Below are positions 21,801 to 31,775 of a stretch of 64,000 nt of DNA, piece by piece. Origin of the DNA: Lumbricus terrestris (taxonomy: Eukaryota > Annelida > Clitellata > Crassiclitellata > Lumbricidae); assembly GCA_949752735.1 (NCBI GenBank), contig OX457042.1, forward strand, positions 33,464,789-33,528,788. Reading direction: 5' to 3'. The notes below the pieces were generated by a model that was not told where the DNA came from, did not search any database, and saw only the letters and a list, made by a program, of their open reading frames with translations. The translations under genes were made by a program, and so were the position numbers. Numbering within the stretch: the first letter of the stretch is position 1; each line of letters starts with the position of its first letter.

Positions 21801-24800
21801 CTCTGAGACCTCTTCCGACTATTCTGTAGACATGGGTAAGAAATGACATAGGGAATTAGGCTTGTTTCTATGTTATTTTTTAGTGGATATATAGATTATA
21901 AGAACAGTCCATTAGGTCCTAATGATAATCACATTAGTCAGTTATGTATAATTGTATATACATGTATGAATTTATGCATGAATGTACTGCTGTGCATTTA
22001 TGTGTGCTACACAAGTTTATGGGTTGACTTTTTTCCTGCACTTTGCTTTCTGGTGCATACTTGATGCCTTTCATTGAATTCTGATAAATATAGGCTTTCA
22101 AACTACCCTGAATGCCCTTCCATTTGAATACCCGGGAGGAAATTTTCTCGAAAACCTAAATTTCACAGGTGGCTTACCGGTGGTGGAGGTCAGAGTGTGG
22201 TAGGTGGGGTGAGTGTGTGGTGGGTGGGGCGAAATTTTTCTGAAAACCCAAATTTCACGGGTGGCGTACCAGTGAAGGTCGGAGTGTGGTGGGGTGGGGT
22301 AGGGGAGAAAAAACAAATTTAACAAGTGGCATACCGGGGGAGGTCGGAGTATGGTGGAGTGTGGGAGGGGCTGGTGGGGAAGAATTTTTTAGGAAAATCC
22401 AAATTTCACGGGTCGGTGGAGGTCGGAGTATGTTGTGGTGCGGTGGGGTGGGTGGGCAGTAGGAGTGTGGATAGGGTCAAGTGGGGTAGGGAAGTAGGAG
22501 ATTGGCCGGGAACGGGCGAATCCTAAATTTCACGGGCAACGCCGGGTGCCCCAACTAGTTCTTGAATAAAAACACATATGCAATACGTACTGTCATACAT
22601 GATACATGCCAAGTATATAATGTTGTACAGGCCTCGAATGAAAGCGATGTTTCTTACAAATACAATGCTATAAAATGGGATATGAAGAGCACATCCAGAA
22701 GGAGTTGTGAGTCTGACTATTTGGAAAGGCTTTCCTTTATAGCTCCTCTACCTAGGAACTCTTCACCTGAATTTGATACCTTTGAAATCTATTCGTTTCA
22801 TTCATGGTTGGGCTGGGAGTGCCTCTTAGATATCGTGAAGTAGATGGATAGTGCATATCTTGAAGAGCGTTATATCAAATATTTCATAGATATCTTGTTG
22901 AGGTGCTACATTAAGTTTTTTCTTAGATATCAGGTTTTTACCATTTATTGATTGAAAAACGTGTGCACACTGCAATATGCAATTGAAATAAAAACTTTAT
23001 TCCAAGAGCCCTCTATAAGTGCCTTCTCAACAAGCGACTGTGTAACCCGTAGTACCTCCCTTCCATGCAACTGAGTTGCGGTCTTGTCAACCTGGGTTTT
23101 TTTCACATTAAACGAATATATATATATATATATTGATGTACATGCATGCTTGCATACATCTGTGCATTCGAAGTGTAATATCATGTGTATTATTCTAGTT
23201 GCTGGAGAACATCTTGGTAATCAACGAGAAAGCAAGACAATGTCACCTTCAAGGAAACCCTGCACTTTTGGTGCGAGCATGGACAGCCGGATGCGTGTGG
23301 CCAGGGATAAAAAGATTCTACAGGATCTGCTCAGGACTATAGCTGAGAACATCCAAACAGTTTCATTCCAACTTCAAGAGACTTCAAATAAGAAATTGCA
23401 GCTGATGCAGATGGTAAATGCTTTGATGCAGGAAGAGATTGCACTCCAGGGACAGCTGAAGAAGGAGTCAGACAAGGAAAACGTTGTGAAACAGCAGTTG
23501 CAGGACATAGAAAACGAAGAGAAAGATCTTTGGAAAGAAGAAGAGCCAAGCTGTGAAGAACTGGATACATCAATGGGACAGAATGAACACCAAGACATGA
23601 GGAATATAGAGTGCTTGAAAGTTGAAAGTTGCTGTGAAGAACAGAGTACGTTGACTGAAAAGGATGGTTACCATGACTTGCAGATAGCAGCTGAAAAAGA
23701 AAACAATCTTGTCGCTAAGAACATCCACAGTGACACATCTGCTGCAAAGCAAATGGATCTGAAACTTTTCAACGGTTTTGTTGCAATGCCAATCATAAAT
23801 GGTTTTCAGATTGTGACTTTAAAACTGTTTAGCGATGAAGATGAGACCAAACGTAGTGATAGCAAGCCTGGCCTTCCCAAAGACGTTACAAATCTTAGGG
23901 ATTCAGGTGACACACCTCACTTTGTTGACGTGACAACGTTTCCAGAATCTCTTGCTGAAAAGGCGATCGGAGTTGAGTGCAAGAGCTCTGATCAGTCCAC
24001 TCATCCTCTTTGCAGTGTTGGAACGGATTCACTTGGTCCACCTCTAATAGCACTTCCGGTACCTCGCAAATACAAATGTGTGTTCTGTGAGGAAAATTTC
24101 TTGGATTTGCATGCAATGCAGAGCCACGAACTCAACACTCATGGAACGGAGTTCCGATGCAATGTCTGCAACAAGGTTTTCTTGTACCGCGACGTGCTCG
24201 CCAGCCACAAAAAGACGCACTCCGTCATCCACAAAAAGAAGCGCTCCGTCATCCGCAAAAAGACGCATTCCGTCAACCACAAAAAGATGCACTCGGACGA
24301 AAAGCCATTTGGTTGTACGCTCTGCGAACGCCGTTTCAGTACAAATGGATATCTGAAGATTCACATCCGATTTCATACTCGCGAGAAGCAATACGTCTGC
24401 TCCATCTGCTCCGAGCGATTCTTGTATGCATATCAGCGCCGGGTCCACATGTCGGTCCACACTGGGAAGCAGCCATTCTGGTGCAAGGAATGTAAACGCG
24501 GCTTCTCGTGCAACCGTGGTCTCACTGATCACCTGCGTATACATAGTGGCGAAAAGCCGTATGAATGTGACGTCTGCGGAAAAAGGTTCCGCATGCTCGA
24601 TCTGGTTAGGTCGCATAAAGAGACTCACGGTGAGAAGCCGTACGTCTGTTATTATTGTGGAAAGCGACTTGGTGTGGCATCTTTCAGTAAGCATATGAGG
24701 AGGAAGCACAGTGGCATCAAGGTCTATCACCAATGCGCAGTTTGTGACAAGAAACTGTCAACGAAGAAGACGCTAGAGATGCATACGCGAGTGATTCACA

Positions 24801-24904
24801 TGGGCGAGGCTTATAATTATGTCTGTAACATCTGCTATATGGAATTTAGAAAGCGCAAGGACTACAAACTGCATAAAAAAGAGCACAACACTGTTTCAAG
24901 CTAA
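18807..24904 (+). CDS. Gene B: THAP - coiled coil - nine C2H2 zinc-finger protein (four coding exons, 695 aa)
   Basis: Exons: 18807-18959, 19545-19709, 21772-21835 and 23199-24904, with the same phases as gene A. The THAP C2CH ligands are Cys4, Cys9, Cys50 and His53 (CE|VH across intron 1), with RFFRFPKG, ELWKAF and closing AIPTLHPP. Two tryptophans kept in the other copies after the CxxH (QDGW, KW) are Ser and Arg here, so this THAP tail is the most diverged. Exon 3 has one Cys and a Tyr not seen in C or D. Exon 4 adds a basic linker expansion between fingers 2 and 3. Introns hold a foldback transposon (intron 2) and a Helitron-type repeat (intron 3). It has neither the SINE nor the hAT-type MITE that C and D share, so B branched off earlier. 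Confidence 0.85.
21169..21705. mobile_element. Foldback DNA transposon with iterated AGAAGCTGGAT units, 8-bp target duplication
   Basis: Flanked by GTTGTCTG at 21161-21168 and 21706-21713. Genes C (43199-43206) and D have a single GTTGTCTG at this place, so the insertion is read directly. The ends are GGTGACCGGACAAAATGGTA and the reverse complement GGTTCTAGGACAAAATGGTA. Inside, units of the form GAAATAGAAGCTGGATTAATGAA-like (12-24 bp, irregular) run in one direction in the left half and inverted in the right half. No transposase. The superfamily is open: 8-bp duplications occur in hAT and P elements. Confidence 0.85.
22140..22558 (+). mobile_element. Helitron-type repeat with internal GGAGGTCGGAGTGTGGTGGGG units
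   Basis: The 3' end reads CACGGGCAACGCCGGGTGCC then CCAACTAG|T: a GC-rich hairpin followed by CTAG, the usual Helitron terminus. Upstream are four irregular units of about 90-110 bp, each with CCAAATTTCACGGGTGGCGT and a G-rich run. Sister copies end at 35887 and 53891. It lies in gene B intron 3. The 5' end was not defined. Confidence 0.6.
23199..24904 (+). CDS. Gene B exon 4: coiled coil and nine C2H2 fingers
   Basis: The acceptor is TATTCTAG at 23198, phase 1. The coiled coil (RDKKILQDLLRTIAENIQ to LWKEEEPSCEE) closely matches gene A. Fingers start near 24071. Putative helix positions -1, 2, 3 and 6 read T,G,Y,I in finger 3, Y,Y,Q,V in finger 4, C,R,G,D in finger 5 and M,D,L,S in finger 6, differing from A in most places. 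Fingers 7-9 are almost those of A. The stop follows KKEHNTVSS. Confidence 0.9.
24206..24298 (+). repeat. 24-bp in-frame tandem repeat between fingers 2 and 3 of gene B
   Basis: Three complete 24-bp units and one partial unit of CACAAAAAGACGCACTCCGT plus four bases. They code for repeated HKKTHSVI-like residues (SVIHKKKRSVIRKKTHSV). Genes A, C and D have one unit. The expansion adds 24 residues to one linker and keeps the frame. Confidence 0.9.
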
Positions 24905-25074
24905 GGTATTGTAATGTAAGGTGGGGCAGTGTTTAATCTAGTTTCGCTCTTGGGGGGTGGATGGAGATCGGGTGTGGATGGGGCAGAAGAATTCCGTTTT
25001 GCCGGACATTTTGGGCGGACGACTGGGTCAACCACAGTGAATGAATGACTGTGCATTGTTGCCGTGACAGGGAA

Positions 25075-25232
25075 GGGACCATGCGACACCTCCCAAACTG
25101 TTCTCAGTTTCACAAACTGTAGAAGTTAGAAGACTGCTTGTTTCGCTTGATCTCAGCCAAGAGCGCCTACGAATAGGTATCTTGAAGGGCGGTGTACAAA
25201 TTCCGATTGATTGTTTGATTGATTGGTTGGTT
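25075..25232 (+). mobile_element. Retroelement 3' fragment with GATT tail
   Basis: Third copy of the family at 6600 and 18219 (GCGACACCTCCCAAACTG, TTTCGCTTGATCTCAGCC, GATTGATTGG tail), downstream of gene B. Confidence 0.6.
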
Positions 25233-26090
25233 GGTGGATTGAATCACCATGCAAAGTGGAGCTTAATTAGTGCACGGCAGCCTGTACAAGCGAAAATTGG
25301 GAGGCAGATGAGAGGGTGCCCAGCCTGATAAGCAGTGCAACATGAAACAGGGACTTCTATCCCTCTCCCAAACAATTGGACTCAATTCCTCCTTCTCCCT
25401 CCTTAGCCCGGTTTCTCCCAGCAATAAGTCCCCTCCAGGAAGGTTTCTGTGGCGGGGCCAATGAGCGTCCGACTGTGGGTGGCCGAGGCACATAGCAGGG
25501 ATGGTTTGGGGAGCCTCCCCGGGAGGGAGATGTGACACCTTGTAATGGTAGCATTTTAAAGTGTCATCTTCATACATTTTTGCTGCTCTATTATTTCAGC
25601 TGATAAAAAAAGTGATTCAGGATTTAAATTAATATACTTATAATTACAATAATAATTTATTTTTTTATCAATTTTTAGCAGCTCAGTTCTGCTGCTGGAT
25701 TACTATAATGAATTATTGCAGACAAGAGTAAAATTATGTAACCTACTTTGTTGCCCTGGAATCAACTTGGACTTTTCTCTAGTGTGCAAGATGGTCCTGA
25801 ATTGCTGACTAATGCACAATTGGCAGAAATTGTTACAAGTGGTTCACAACCAAAGCAGGAACAACCAACTGGTGCCAAAATTGGGTGGCCATGTATAGCA
25901 CCTCCGATCAGTTACCGTAAATATTTTGTGCCTCATGTTGTGGTAAACACATTATAGCCTACTCGGTTGGCCCTATATACTCATCGATTTATTTATCTAG
26001 GCTGATATAGCTTAGAAATGGCTATGTTGTCTCATTACTGTTTGTTATGCTTAATAAATTATATAGTTGCATTCCTGTCTGGGTCTTCCT

Positions 26091-26127
<37 letters not shown>

Positions 26128-26164
26128 TCGTTTAACCATAAATCAGTTTGACAAGTCGCAACAC
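25233..26164. other. Intergenic, no gene assigned
   Basis: A 69-codon open stretch at 25748-25957 (PWNQLGLFSSVQDG...) has no recognisable domain and no splice context I can defend. Another short segment, GGGAGGGAGATGTGACACCT near 25520, looks repeat-like. (AT)n lies at about 26094-26121. Confidence 0.3.
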
Positions 26165-26367
26165 CAGGGCGGAGACTTGGGGGCACGGAGCGAAAAATTT
26201 CAATCTGGTCATCCGCCGAAATCTCGAAAAAAAATCTGTTTTCGCCGCCCAAAAAAGTTGATGACCTTTTTTTAGTCTTGACGCTCAACTATTGGGGGGA
26301 CAAATGCATGGGCCGCCCCCCAACACCTTTATTGGGGGGACCGTCCCCCGCTAGGTCTCCGCCCATG
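26165..26367. mobile_element. hAT-type MITE, 8-bp target duplication CGCAACAC
   Basis: CGCAACAC is at 26157-26164 and again at 26368-26375. Ends are CAGGGCGGAGACTTGGGGG and the reverse complement CATGGGCGGAGACCTAGCGG. The interior shares GATGACCTTTTTTTAGTC with the element at 47758. Non-coding. Confidence 0.85.
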
Positions 26368-27044
26368 CGCAACACGGTTACAAGATGAAGAGAAAAATAG
26401 TTATAAAGAATGTTTGTTCAGAGGTTGAGTTTATTTCTTAATTTTAAACTATTCGTTTATTTTATCATTTGTTTTAATTAAGCAGGGCCGTAGCAACAAA
26501 GAGCGTGGGCGGCGTGGCCCCTCCGAACATTATATGAGGAGTGGCCACAATGCAGAGACTGGAATGCCGTATTTAGGCCTATTTCATGCAATATACGGGG
26601 CCGGTTTGTATTGTATAGGCCTGCAGTGTAGGCCTATATATGCAGGCCCTAATCCGTATTTAGGCCTAGGCCTACTTCACGGGTTTTATCAATAAAACTG
26701 ACATAGCGTGTGCAATAGTGTTAATAAATGTCAATTACCTATAGTTGTACCTTAACTTTGGGGGGCCCCATTCCACCAGGAGTCCCTCCGGTCGGAGGGT
26801 ACGGAGGGCGGCCGCTGCGCCTCTGGTTTTAATTGCTGCTTAATAGAAAACTTCCTGGTGCTCGTTTTTGCAGACACTTGTGCAGATTCTATTATTTCTA
26901 ATGCCTTTGTAGGCTATATAAGTTAGGTCTAAAATAGGATGAGAATGCAAGTGGAAGAGGGTTAATTGTCATACTTAGCCTATACATAAATGTACTAGTT
27001 TGGATGAATTTAATTTGGGATATTCTTAGCACGTTAAACTGGTG
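26368..27044. other. Intergenic with one probable unresolved MITE
   Basis: About 26483-26825 starts CAGGGCCGTAGCAAC and ends GCCGCTGCGCCTCTG, with TTTTAATT on both sides. The target duplication cannot be fixed. Several AGGCCTA motifs occur between. No gene is seen. Confidence 0.35.
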
Positions 27045-27639
27045 ATATAAAGCAGCGGTTCTCAACCTTTCCACACTGACGGACCCCTTTTTGATTTTTG
27101 GTCCCGGTCACGGACCCCCAGTGGCGGCGCCAGGATTTCAGGTTTGGGGGGGCTGAAGCCCCAAGCCGTCCTCCCTCCCAGAGACGCAACTAGAACATTT
27201 TCTTCACTATGCGGTCATATTGCAATCGCGCGAAGCTGCGAGTGCCGAATGCATGAACGAAGCACATACCGACCAATGGTTTTACAAGAAAATGTGCACT
27301 GGCACAAACGCGCTCCACATTGCAAGATGTAGTTGGAGATTGAGTGGGTTATTTAAACGAAGTCAGCAATAATTGTTGAGGTTTTTGATTTTTGGTGCAT
27401 CCGGCCGCAATCCTAGATTAAGTTCAGAATTATCATAAACAAAGGTGTCTAACTGAGCTGAGTTGGTGACCGAGCTGAGCAAGGGCGATACAGTATATAC
27501 AGTGCGTGTGCACACATCAGCCCGAGTAGCTATGTGGTGCAGACAGTGAGGTAATGTAAAGTCCCTATTGTCTTTGACATACCGATATCCAAGCACTCAA
27601 AAACTACGTAGACTAGAGTTCTAAATTATCACAATAAGA

Positions 27640-28680
27640 GGTGTCCAACACCGAATTAATATTGAGAAATTCCACAATACAATGGTGTGCAATTCAGTAT
27701 AATCGTATAAAAAGTCAACCATAGACATGACTCGAGATCCAAGTTGTCACAATAAAAGGTGTCCAACACAGCGTTAATATTCAGAAATTTTACAATAAAA
27801 TGGTGTGCAATTAAGTATTATCGTACGAAAAGTCGACCGTGGACACGGACTCGAGTTCCAAGTTATCACAATAAAGGGTCCAACACAGTATTAATATTCA
27901 TTTATTTTACAATAAAATGGTGTGTAATTCAGTATTATCGTATAAAAAGTCGGCCATGGACACGTACTCCAGTTCCAATTTATCACAATAAAGGTGTCCA
28001 ACACAGTATTAATATTCATTCATTTTCCAATAAAATGGTGTGTAATTCAGTATTATCGTATCAAAAGTCGGCCATGGACACGGACTCGAGTTCCAAGTTA
28101 TCACAATAAAGGTGTCCAACACAGTATTATTACTCAGAAATTTTACAATAGAAAAGTAATCACAATAATGGATGGATCCGATTTGACTAGGGTCTATGAC
28201 AACAGTGGCCGTTACCCTGGACATTCAATTGTAATAATCTCAAATAAAAATAAATCGCCATAAAGGTTTCCAACAGCGCATTAATATTCAGAAATTCCAC
28301 AATACAATGGTGTGCATTTCAGTATAATCGTATAAAAAATCTAACAATAAACGCAGACTCGTGATCCAAGTTGTCACAATAAAAGGTGTCCAACACAGTA
28401 TTAATATTCAGCAATTTTACAATAAAATGGCGTGCAATTCAGTATTATCGTATAAAAAGTCGGCCATGGACACGGACTCGAGTTCCAAGTTATCACAATA
28501 AAGGTGTCCAACACAGTATTAATACTCAGAAATTTACAATAAAAATGTAATCACAATAATGGATGGATCCCATTTGACCAGAGTCTATGACAACAGAGAC
28601 CGTTACCCTGGACATTGAATTAAAATAATCACAAATAAAAATAAATCACAATAAAGGTGTCCAACGGCATTCACAGAACA
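27640..28680 (+). repeat. Satellite of about 117-154-bp units inside a DNA transposon
   Basis: Units start AAGGTGTCCAACACAGTATT at about 27640, 27755, 27877, 27993, 28110, 28264, 28383, 28502 and 28656. Each contains CAATAAAATGGTGTGYAATT, GTATTATCGTATAAAAAGTC and CCATGGACACGGACTCGAG. Two longer units (28110 and 28502) include an extra stretch with AATGGATGGATCC and CTATGACAACAG. ORFs through it arise from the repeat. Confidence 0.85.
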
Positions 28681-28999
28681 CTATTATAATTATCTGCCTG
28701 CATATTGCTAATGACAGAAAACAGTTTAGGTTTCCTTAATACAAAAATATGCATGCTTAGATATATGCACACAATTATTTTATGTATATATATATATATA
28801 ATTATCTGAACACAAAATGTTTTACATGTATATGCTAATAGCTATACGACTTTTTAGTAAACCATTATATCAAACGTAGGCCTACATTCCCAGACAGTGG
28901 TGGTATACACAACAAGAATATAATAATTATTATACCGAATATAACAAGAGCGCGAACATTTGAGGTGTGTAAGAGAAACATGACGCAAATCTGACAACT

Positions 29000-29310
29000 A
29001 CATTGTTGTGTCAAAGGCATTTCTGTATAAAACGCAAAATTCTGGATAGCCAGCAGTCTGTAATATTATTTTCATGCATGATGTGCAGTACAGATGCAAC
29101 ACTACTATAAGAGACTTTAAAAATTTTACATACTGCAGAGCTGCAAGTGTACTCTAAATAGTTCAACTCACTTTTGGTAGGGCTGACAGCTTCCATTCCA
29201 TAAAGAAGAAACGGTTTACAGTAGGCAGCTACTAAATGCAACAAAACTAGTTCACTAAATTTGTTGCATTTGCTATGCAACGAATTAAATGACCTATGCA
29301 ACTTAATATA
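29000..29310 (-). mobile_element. LINE reverse-transcriptase C-terminal fragment
   Basis: The minus-strand reading contains LVAAYCKPFLLYGMEAVSPT, SELNYLEYTCSSAVCKIFK and ILRFIQKC, the tail of a non-LTR reverse transcriptase. No catalytic core. Confidence 0.7.
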
Positions 29311-30239
29311 TACATATATATATAATTTTAATGTATATATATATATATAATATTGTATATATAGTTGATTTCGATGCCATTGACCATTGTCTAGCTTTCT
29401 TATTAAGCCGTAATGGATATTTTCTGCTTTTTGCTTTGGGGCTGAACCGCATTTAGAGGTTCTAACCCCTAGCCCTCTGACGACGCCACTGGCGCAAGCA
29501 TTTACGCTGTGATTATATAGTTGATTGCAGGAGGGAGAAAATCCTGAACATTCTTTTGTGACGATGATTAATTTTGTGAAATATGCGAAAAATCAAGAGT
29601 ATATACAGCTTTGCATCACTTTTTGAAGGACTAGGCAATTGCGATATTTCTATACGTCTAATACTTATAAAACGGTTTCAATCTGAAACGAGGTGTCTAA
29701 GAGCCATGATGTTTCTTCGACAATTTCGACAACCCTGTCCGGTTGTATGGTGAAAAGGTAAGGGTGCAAACTTGTCACCCGTTTTCATAGACTGAGGCCA
29801 AGAAATGAAGTCGCTAACTTCATTCTCAAATAGATTTCGATGCCGTTGATGATTGTCTAGTTTTCTTATTACGAAATTAGCCGTAATAGGCATTTTCCGC
29901 ATTTTGCTTTGGGGGGGCTGAGCCGCATTTAGGGGGGGCTTAGCCCCCTCCAGCCCCCCCTGGCGCCGCCACTGCGGACCCCCACCGAAATTTGGCGCCT
30001 ATGGCGCATTATCATGACTGTGCGACTCTTAGGGGACTCTATAATCCCATAGAGCCTAATAGTAGGCCTACTTGTATGCTATAATATAGCACAGATATGC
30101 CCATGCAATCCTGTGGTACAAACTTATATTACTTGATAAGATTATTTGAAATTTATCGGAAAAAGCTGCAGTTTATTTTAATGTAAGCTTTGGGCATGCA
30201 TATTCGAGCACAGTTTATCTGCTCGGAACACTCATGCAT

Positions 30240-30300
30240 CAAATGTAAATGTAAATGTAATCGCATATTAAATATGCGATTACATTTACATTTACATTTG
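30240..30300. repeat. Perfect 61-bp palindrome (30-bp arms, 1-base centre)
   Basis: Left arm 30240-30269 (CAAATGTAAATGTAAATGTA, then ATCGCATATT), centre A30270, right arm 30271-30300, its exact reverse complement. Each arm contains ATGTAA/ATGTAAATG triplication. It lies within the outer hAT shell. Confidence 0.95.
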
Positions 30301-30345
30301 TAAATTTTACATAGCGGCTGTGTTATGGCTTCGACCCTGAGGATG

Positions 30346-30491
30346 CATAGGCGCAACCACCCTATGGGACCTACGGGACGCGTCCCCCCAACTTTTGAGT
30401 GGTCCCATTGACTTTATCATCATGGTCCCCCCAACTTTTGGGACGTGATTCATTTGGTCCCCCAAACTTTTAGGACGTGATTGCGCCTATG
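30346..30491. mobile_element. hAT-type MITE with CATAGGCGCAA ends
   Basis: CATAGGCGCAACC at the left is mirrored by TTGCGCCTATG at the right, 146 bp. The flanking 8-mers TGAGGATG (30338-30345) and TGAGGGTG (30492-30499) differ at one base. It is inserted in the tail of a tRNA-SINE. The interior has three CCCCCCAACTTTTG-like repeats. Confidence 0.8.
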
Positions 30492-30499
30492 TGAGGGTG

Positions 30500-30665
30500 A
30501 GATCCCCTTCACCACCGCTAGGCTACTACACGTTTATATTGCGACCGAGCCACCCGCAGTAAAGATCCGAGAAATTAATCTCTGATAAACCGACCGACCG
30601 GGAATCGAACCCGGGCCGCCGGCGCGGCGAGCGGGCTACCAACCCACTCGGCCACCGAGGATCTC
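30500..30665 (-). mobile_element. tRNA-derived SINE (family S2, Leu/Ser-like head)
   Basis: On the minus strand GATCCTCGGTGGCCGAGTGG then GGGTTCGATTCCCGGTCGG gives A and B boxes of tRNA type. The body ATCTTTACTGCGGGTGGCTC, GGTCGCAATATAAACGTG follows. A genuine tRNA gene is unlikely because the same body recurs at 30893. Confidence 0.75.
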
Positions 30666-30892
30666 AAGCTTACTCTTGCATGTATGCAACGTACATCTTC
30701 AATGTAGGCCAAATGTCACTAGTCAGTTCAATGATTTGGTTCTGTAAAGGACCAGCCCTTAGCTCACGTGCCACGTGATACGGCCAAACGGTATAGTGGA
30801 AACCGCCGAGATTTAGCGGGCGCCAATTAATTACCCATAGCGACCGACTGATAGTTAACGCTTTAAGATTAAGATCTTTCCTTTTTTTCTGG

Positions 30893-31060
30893 TTGAGGAT
30901 CCTGGGTGGCCTAGTGGGTTGTAGCCCGCTCGCCGCGCCGGCGACGCGGGTTCGATTCCCCGGTCGGATCTTTACATACTGCGGGTTGCTCGGTCGCAAT
31001 ATAAACGTGGAGTCGACGCTGATATCATCTTCGTAATGGAAAAGAGTCGTTAAACCCATA
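30893..31060 (+). mobile_element. tRNA-derived SINE (family S2), inverted relative to the copy at 30500
   Basis: GATCCTGGGTGGCCTAGTGG head, GGGTTCGATTCCCCGGTCGG and the body ATCTTTACATACTGCGGGTT, GGTCGCAATATAAACGTG. It lies just upstream of the orphan ORF. Confidence 0.75.
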
Positions 31061-31133
31061 CATTTCATTTTTTTTCTGGTTGCGTTCTGTAATGGCTGAC
31101 ACGTTGTCATATGGCCGGTTTTAGTAATTTTAG

Positions 31134-31775
31134 TTGAATCGGACAGTTTGTTTGCGATTTTACTTTAATGATAATACACTGCGAGTGGTGATTAAGTTTG
31201 CGAATCTTTGTGTGTTGTTTGTTGGTGAACTGATGCAAGATAAAATGGCAACCCAACAAAAACATTCCTCCCATGATTCAACCCTTAATACTGCCCACGT
31301 GTACTCGAACATTAATAACTCCGCCTGCGATCGAGCAGAAGACGCATTCACACGAGATCAGAGGGAAACTATAATTACAACCGCGGCGGACGACGAGGCC
31401 CGAGCGGATGCCCGAGTAGGACTCATGCAGTTGTGGCACGCTAGCGTGGTGTCAGGCCAATTAGAAGCAGACTACGGCAGGGAGCAGTCGGACCCAGCCC
31501 GACCCCTGGCGGCGGGCGTTCTCGGACAGAGAACCGGCGACGATATGTCCTTTATTCCACTCGAGCGGCGTCCTGGTAGAATAACCGCTAACTCTGAAAT
31601 ATACGACTCCTATTCAATGAACCATTCCGTTTTGCAACCTATTCCGAATTCTGACTCTCTAGGTTATCAAGCTACAACGCCTCTTCATAATCATCCATCC
31701 ATTGCTCCCTCGGCGTCCCCCTTCGATGAGATAGCGACGACATCAAAGGGGCGAAAGTTTACAGTTCAATTCTGA
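31134..31775 (+). CDS. Orphan open reading frame, 213 codons, function unknown
   Basis: This uninterrupted frame is longer and more GC-rich than its surroundings. An alternative start at ATGGCAACCC (near 31243) would give MATQQKHSSHDSTLN at the N-terminus. The product is polar, rich in Ala, Asp, Ser and Arg, with no signal peptide, no long hydrophobic segment after the first 35 residues, and no motif I recognise. A GAG|GTTAGT donor-like site overlaps the stop at 31773-31775, so it may be an exon rather than a complete gene. It sits inside the outer hAT shell. It could be the element's own non-transposase gene, a captured host exon, or chance. Confidence 0.3.
   Translation: MNRTVCLRFYFNDNTLRVVIKFANLCVLFVGELMQDKMATQQKHSSHDSTLNTAHVYSNINNSACDRAEDAFTRDQRETIITTAADDEARADARVGLMQLWHASVVSGQLEADYGREQSDPARPLAAGVLGQRTGDDMSFIPLERRPGRITANSEIYDSYSMNHSVLQPIPNSDSLGYQATTPLHNHPSIAPSASPFDEIATTSKGRKFTVQF

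Larger units (their letters stand above)
27119..29974. mobile_element. Nested hAT-type element with CAGTGGCGGCGCCAGG ends, target duplication CGGACCCC
   Basis: CGGACCCC is at 27111-27118 and 29975-29982. The left end CAGTGGCGGCGCCAGG matches the reverse complement of CCTGGCGCCGCCACTG, wholly or nearly, with G-rich AGCCCC runs just inside. The interior holds a satellite (27640-28680) and a minus-strand LINE fragment, so it has itself been a landing site. A 272-bp deletion derivative is at 47758-48029. Confidence 0.85.

Noticed and set aside
27759..28263. Repetitive protein-like frames (KWCVIQYYRIKSRPWTRT repeats)
   Set aside because: They come from the satellite units. Units differ in length by non-multiples of three, so the frame is not maintained.
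30593..30665. Possible tRNA gene
   Set aside because: A and B boxes are present, but the same head plus a shared body recurs at 30893. It is a SINE head, and the acceptor stem is not convincing.
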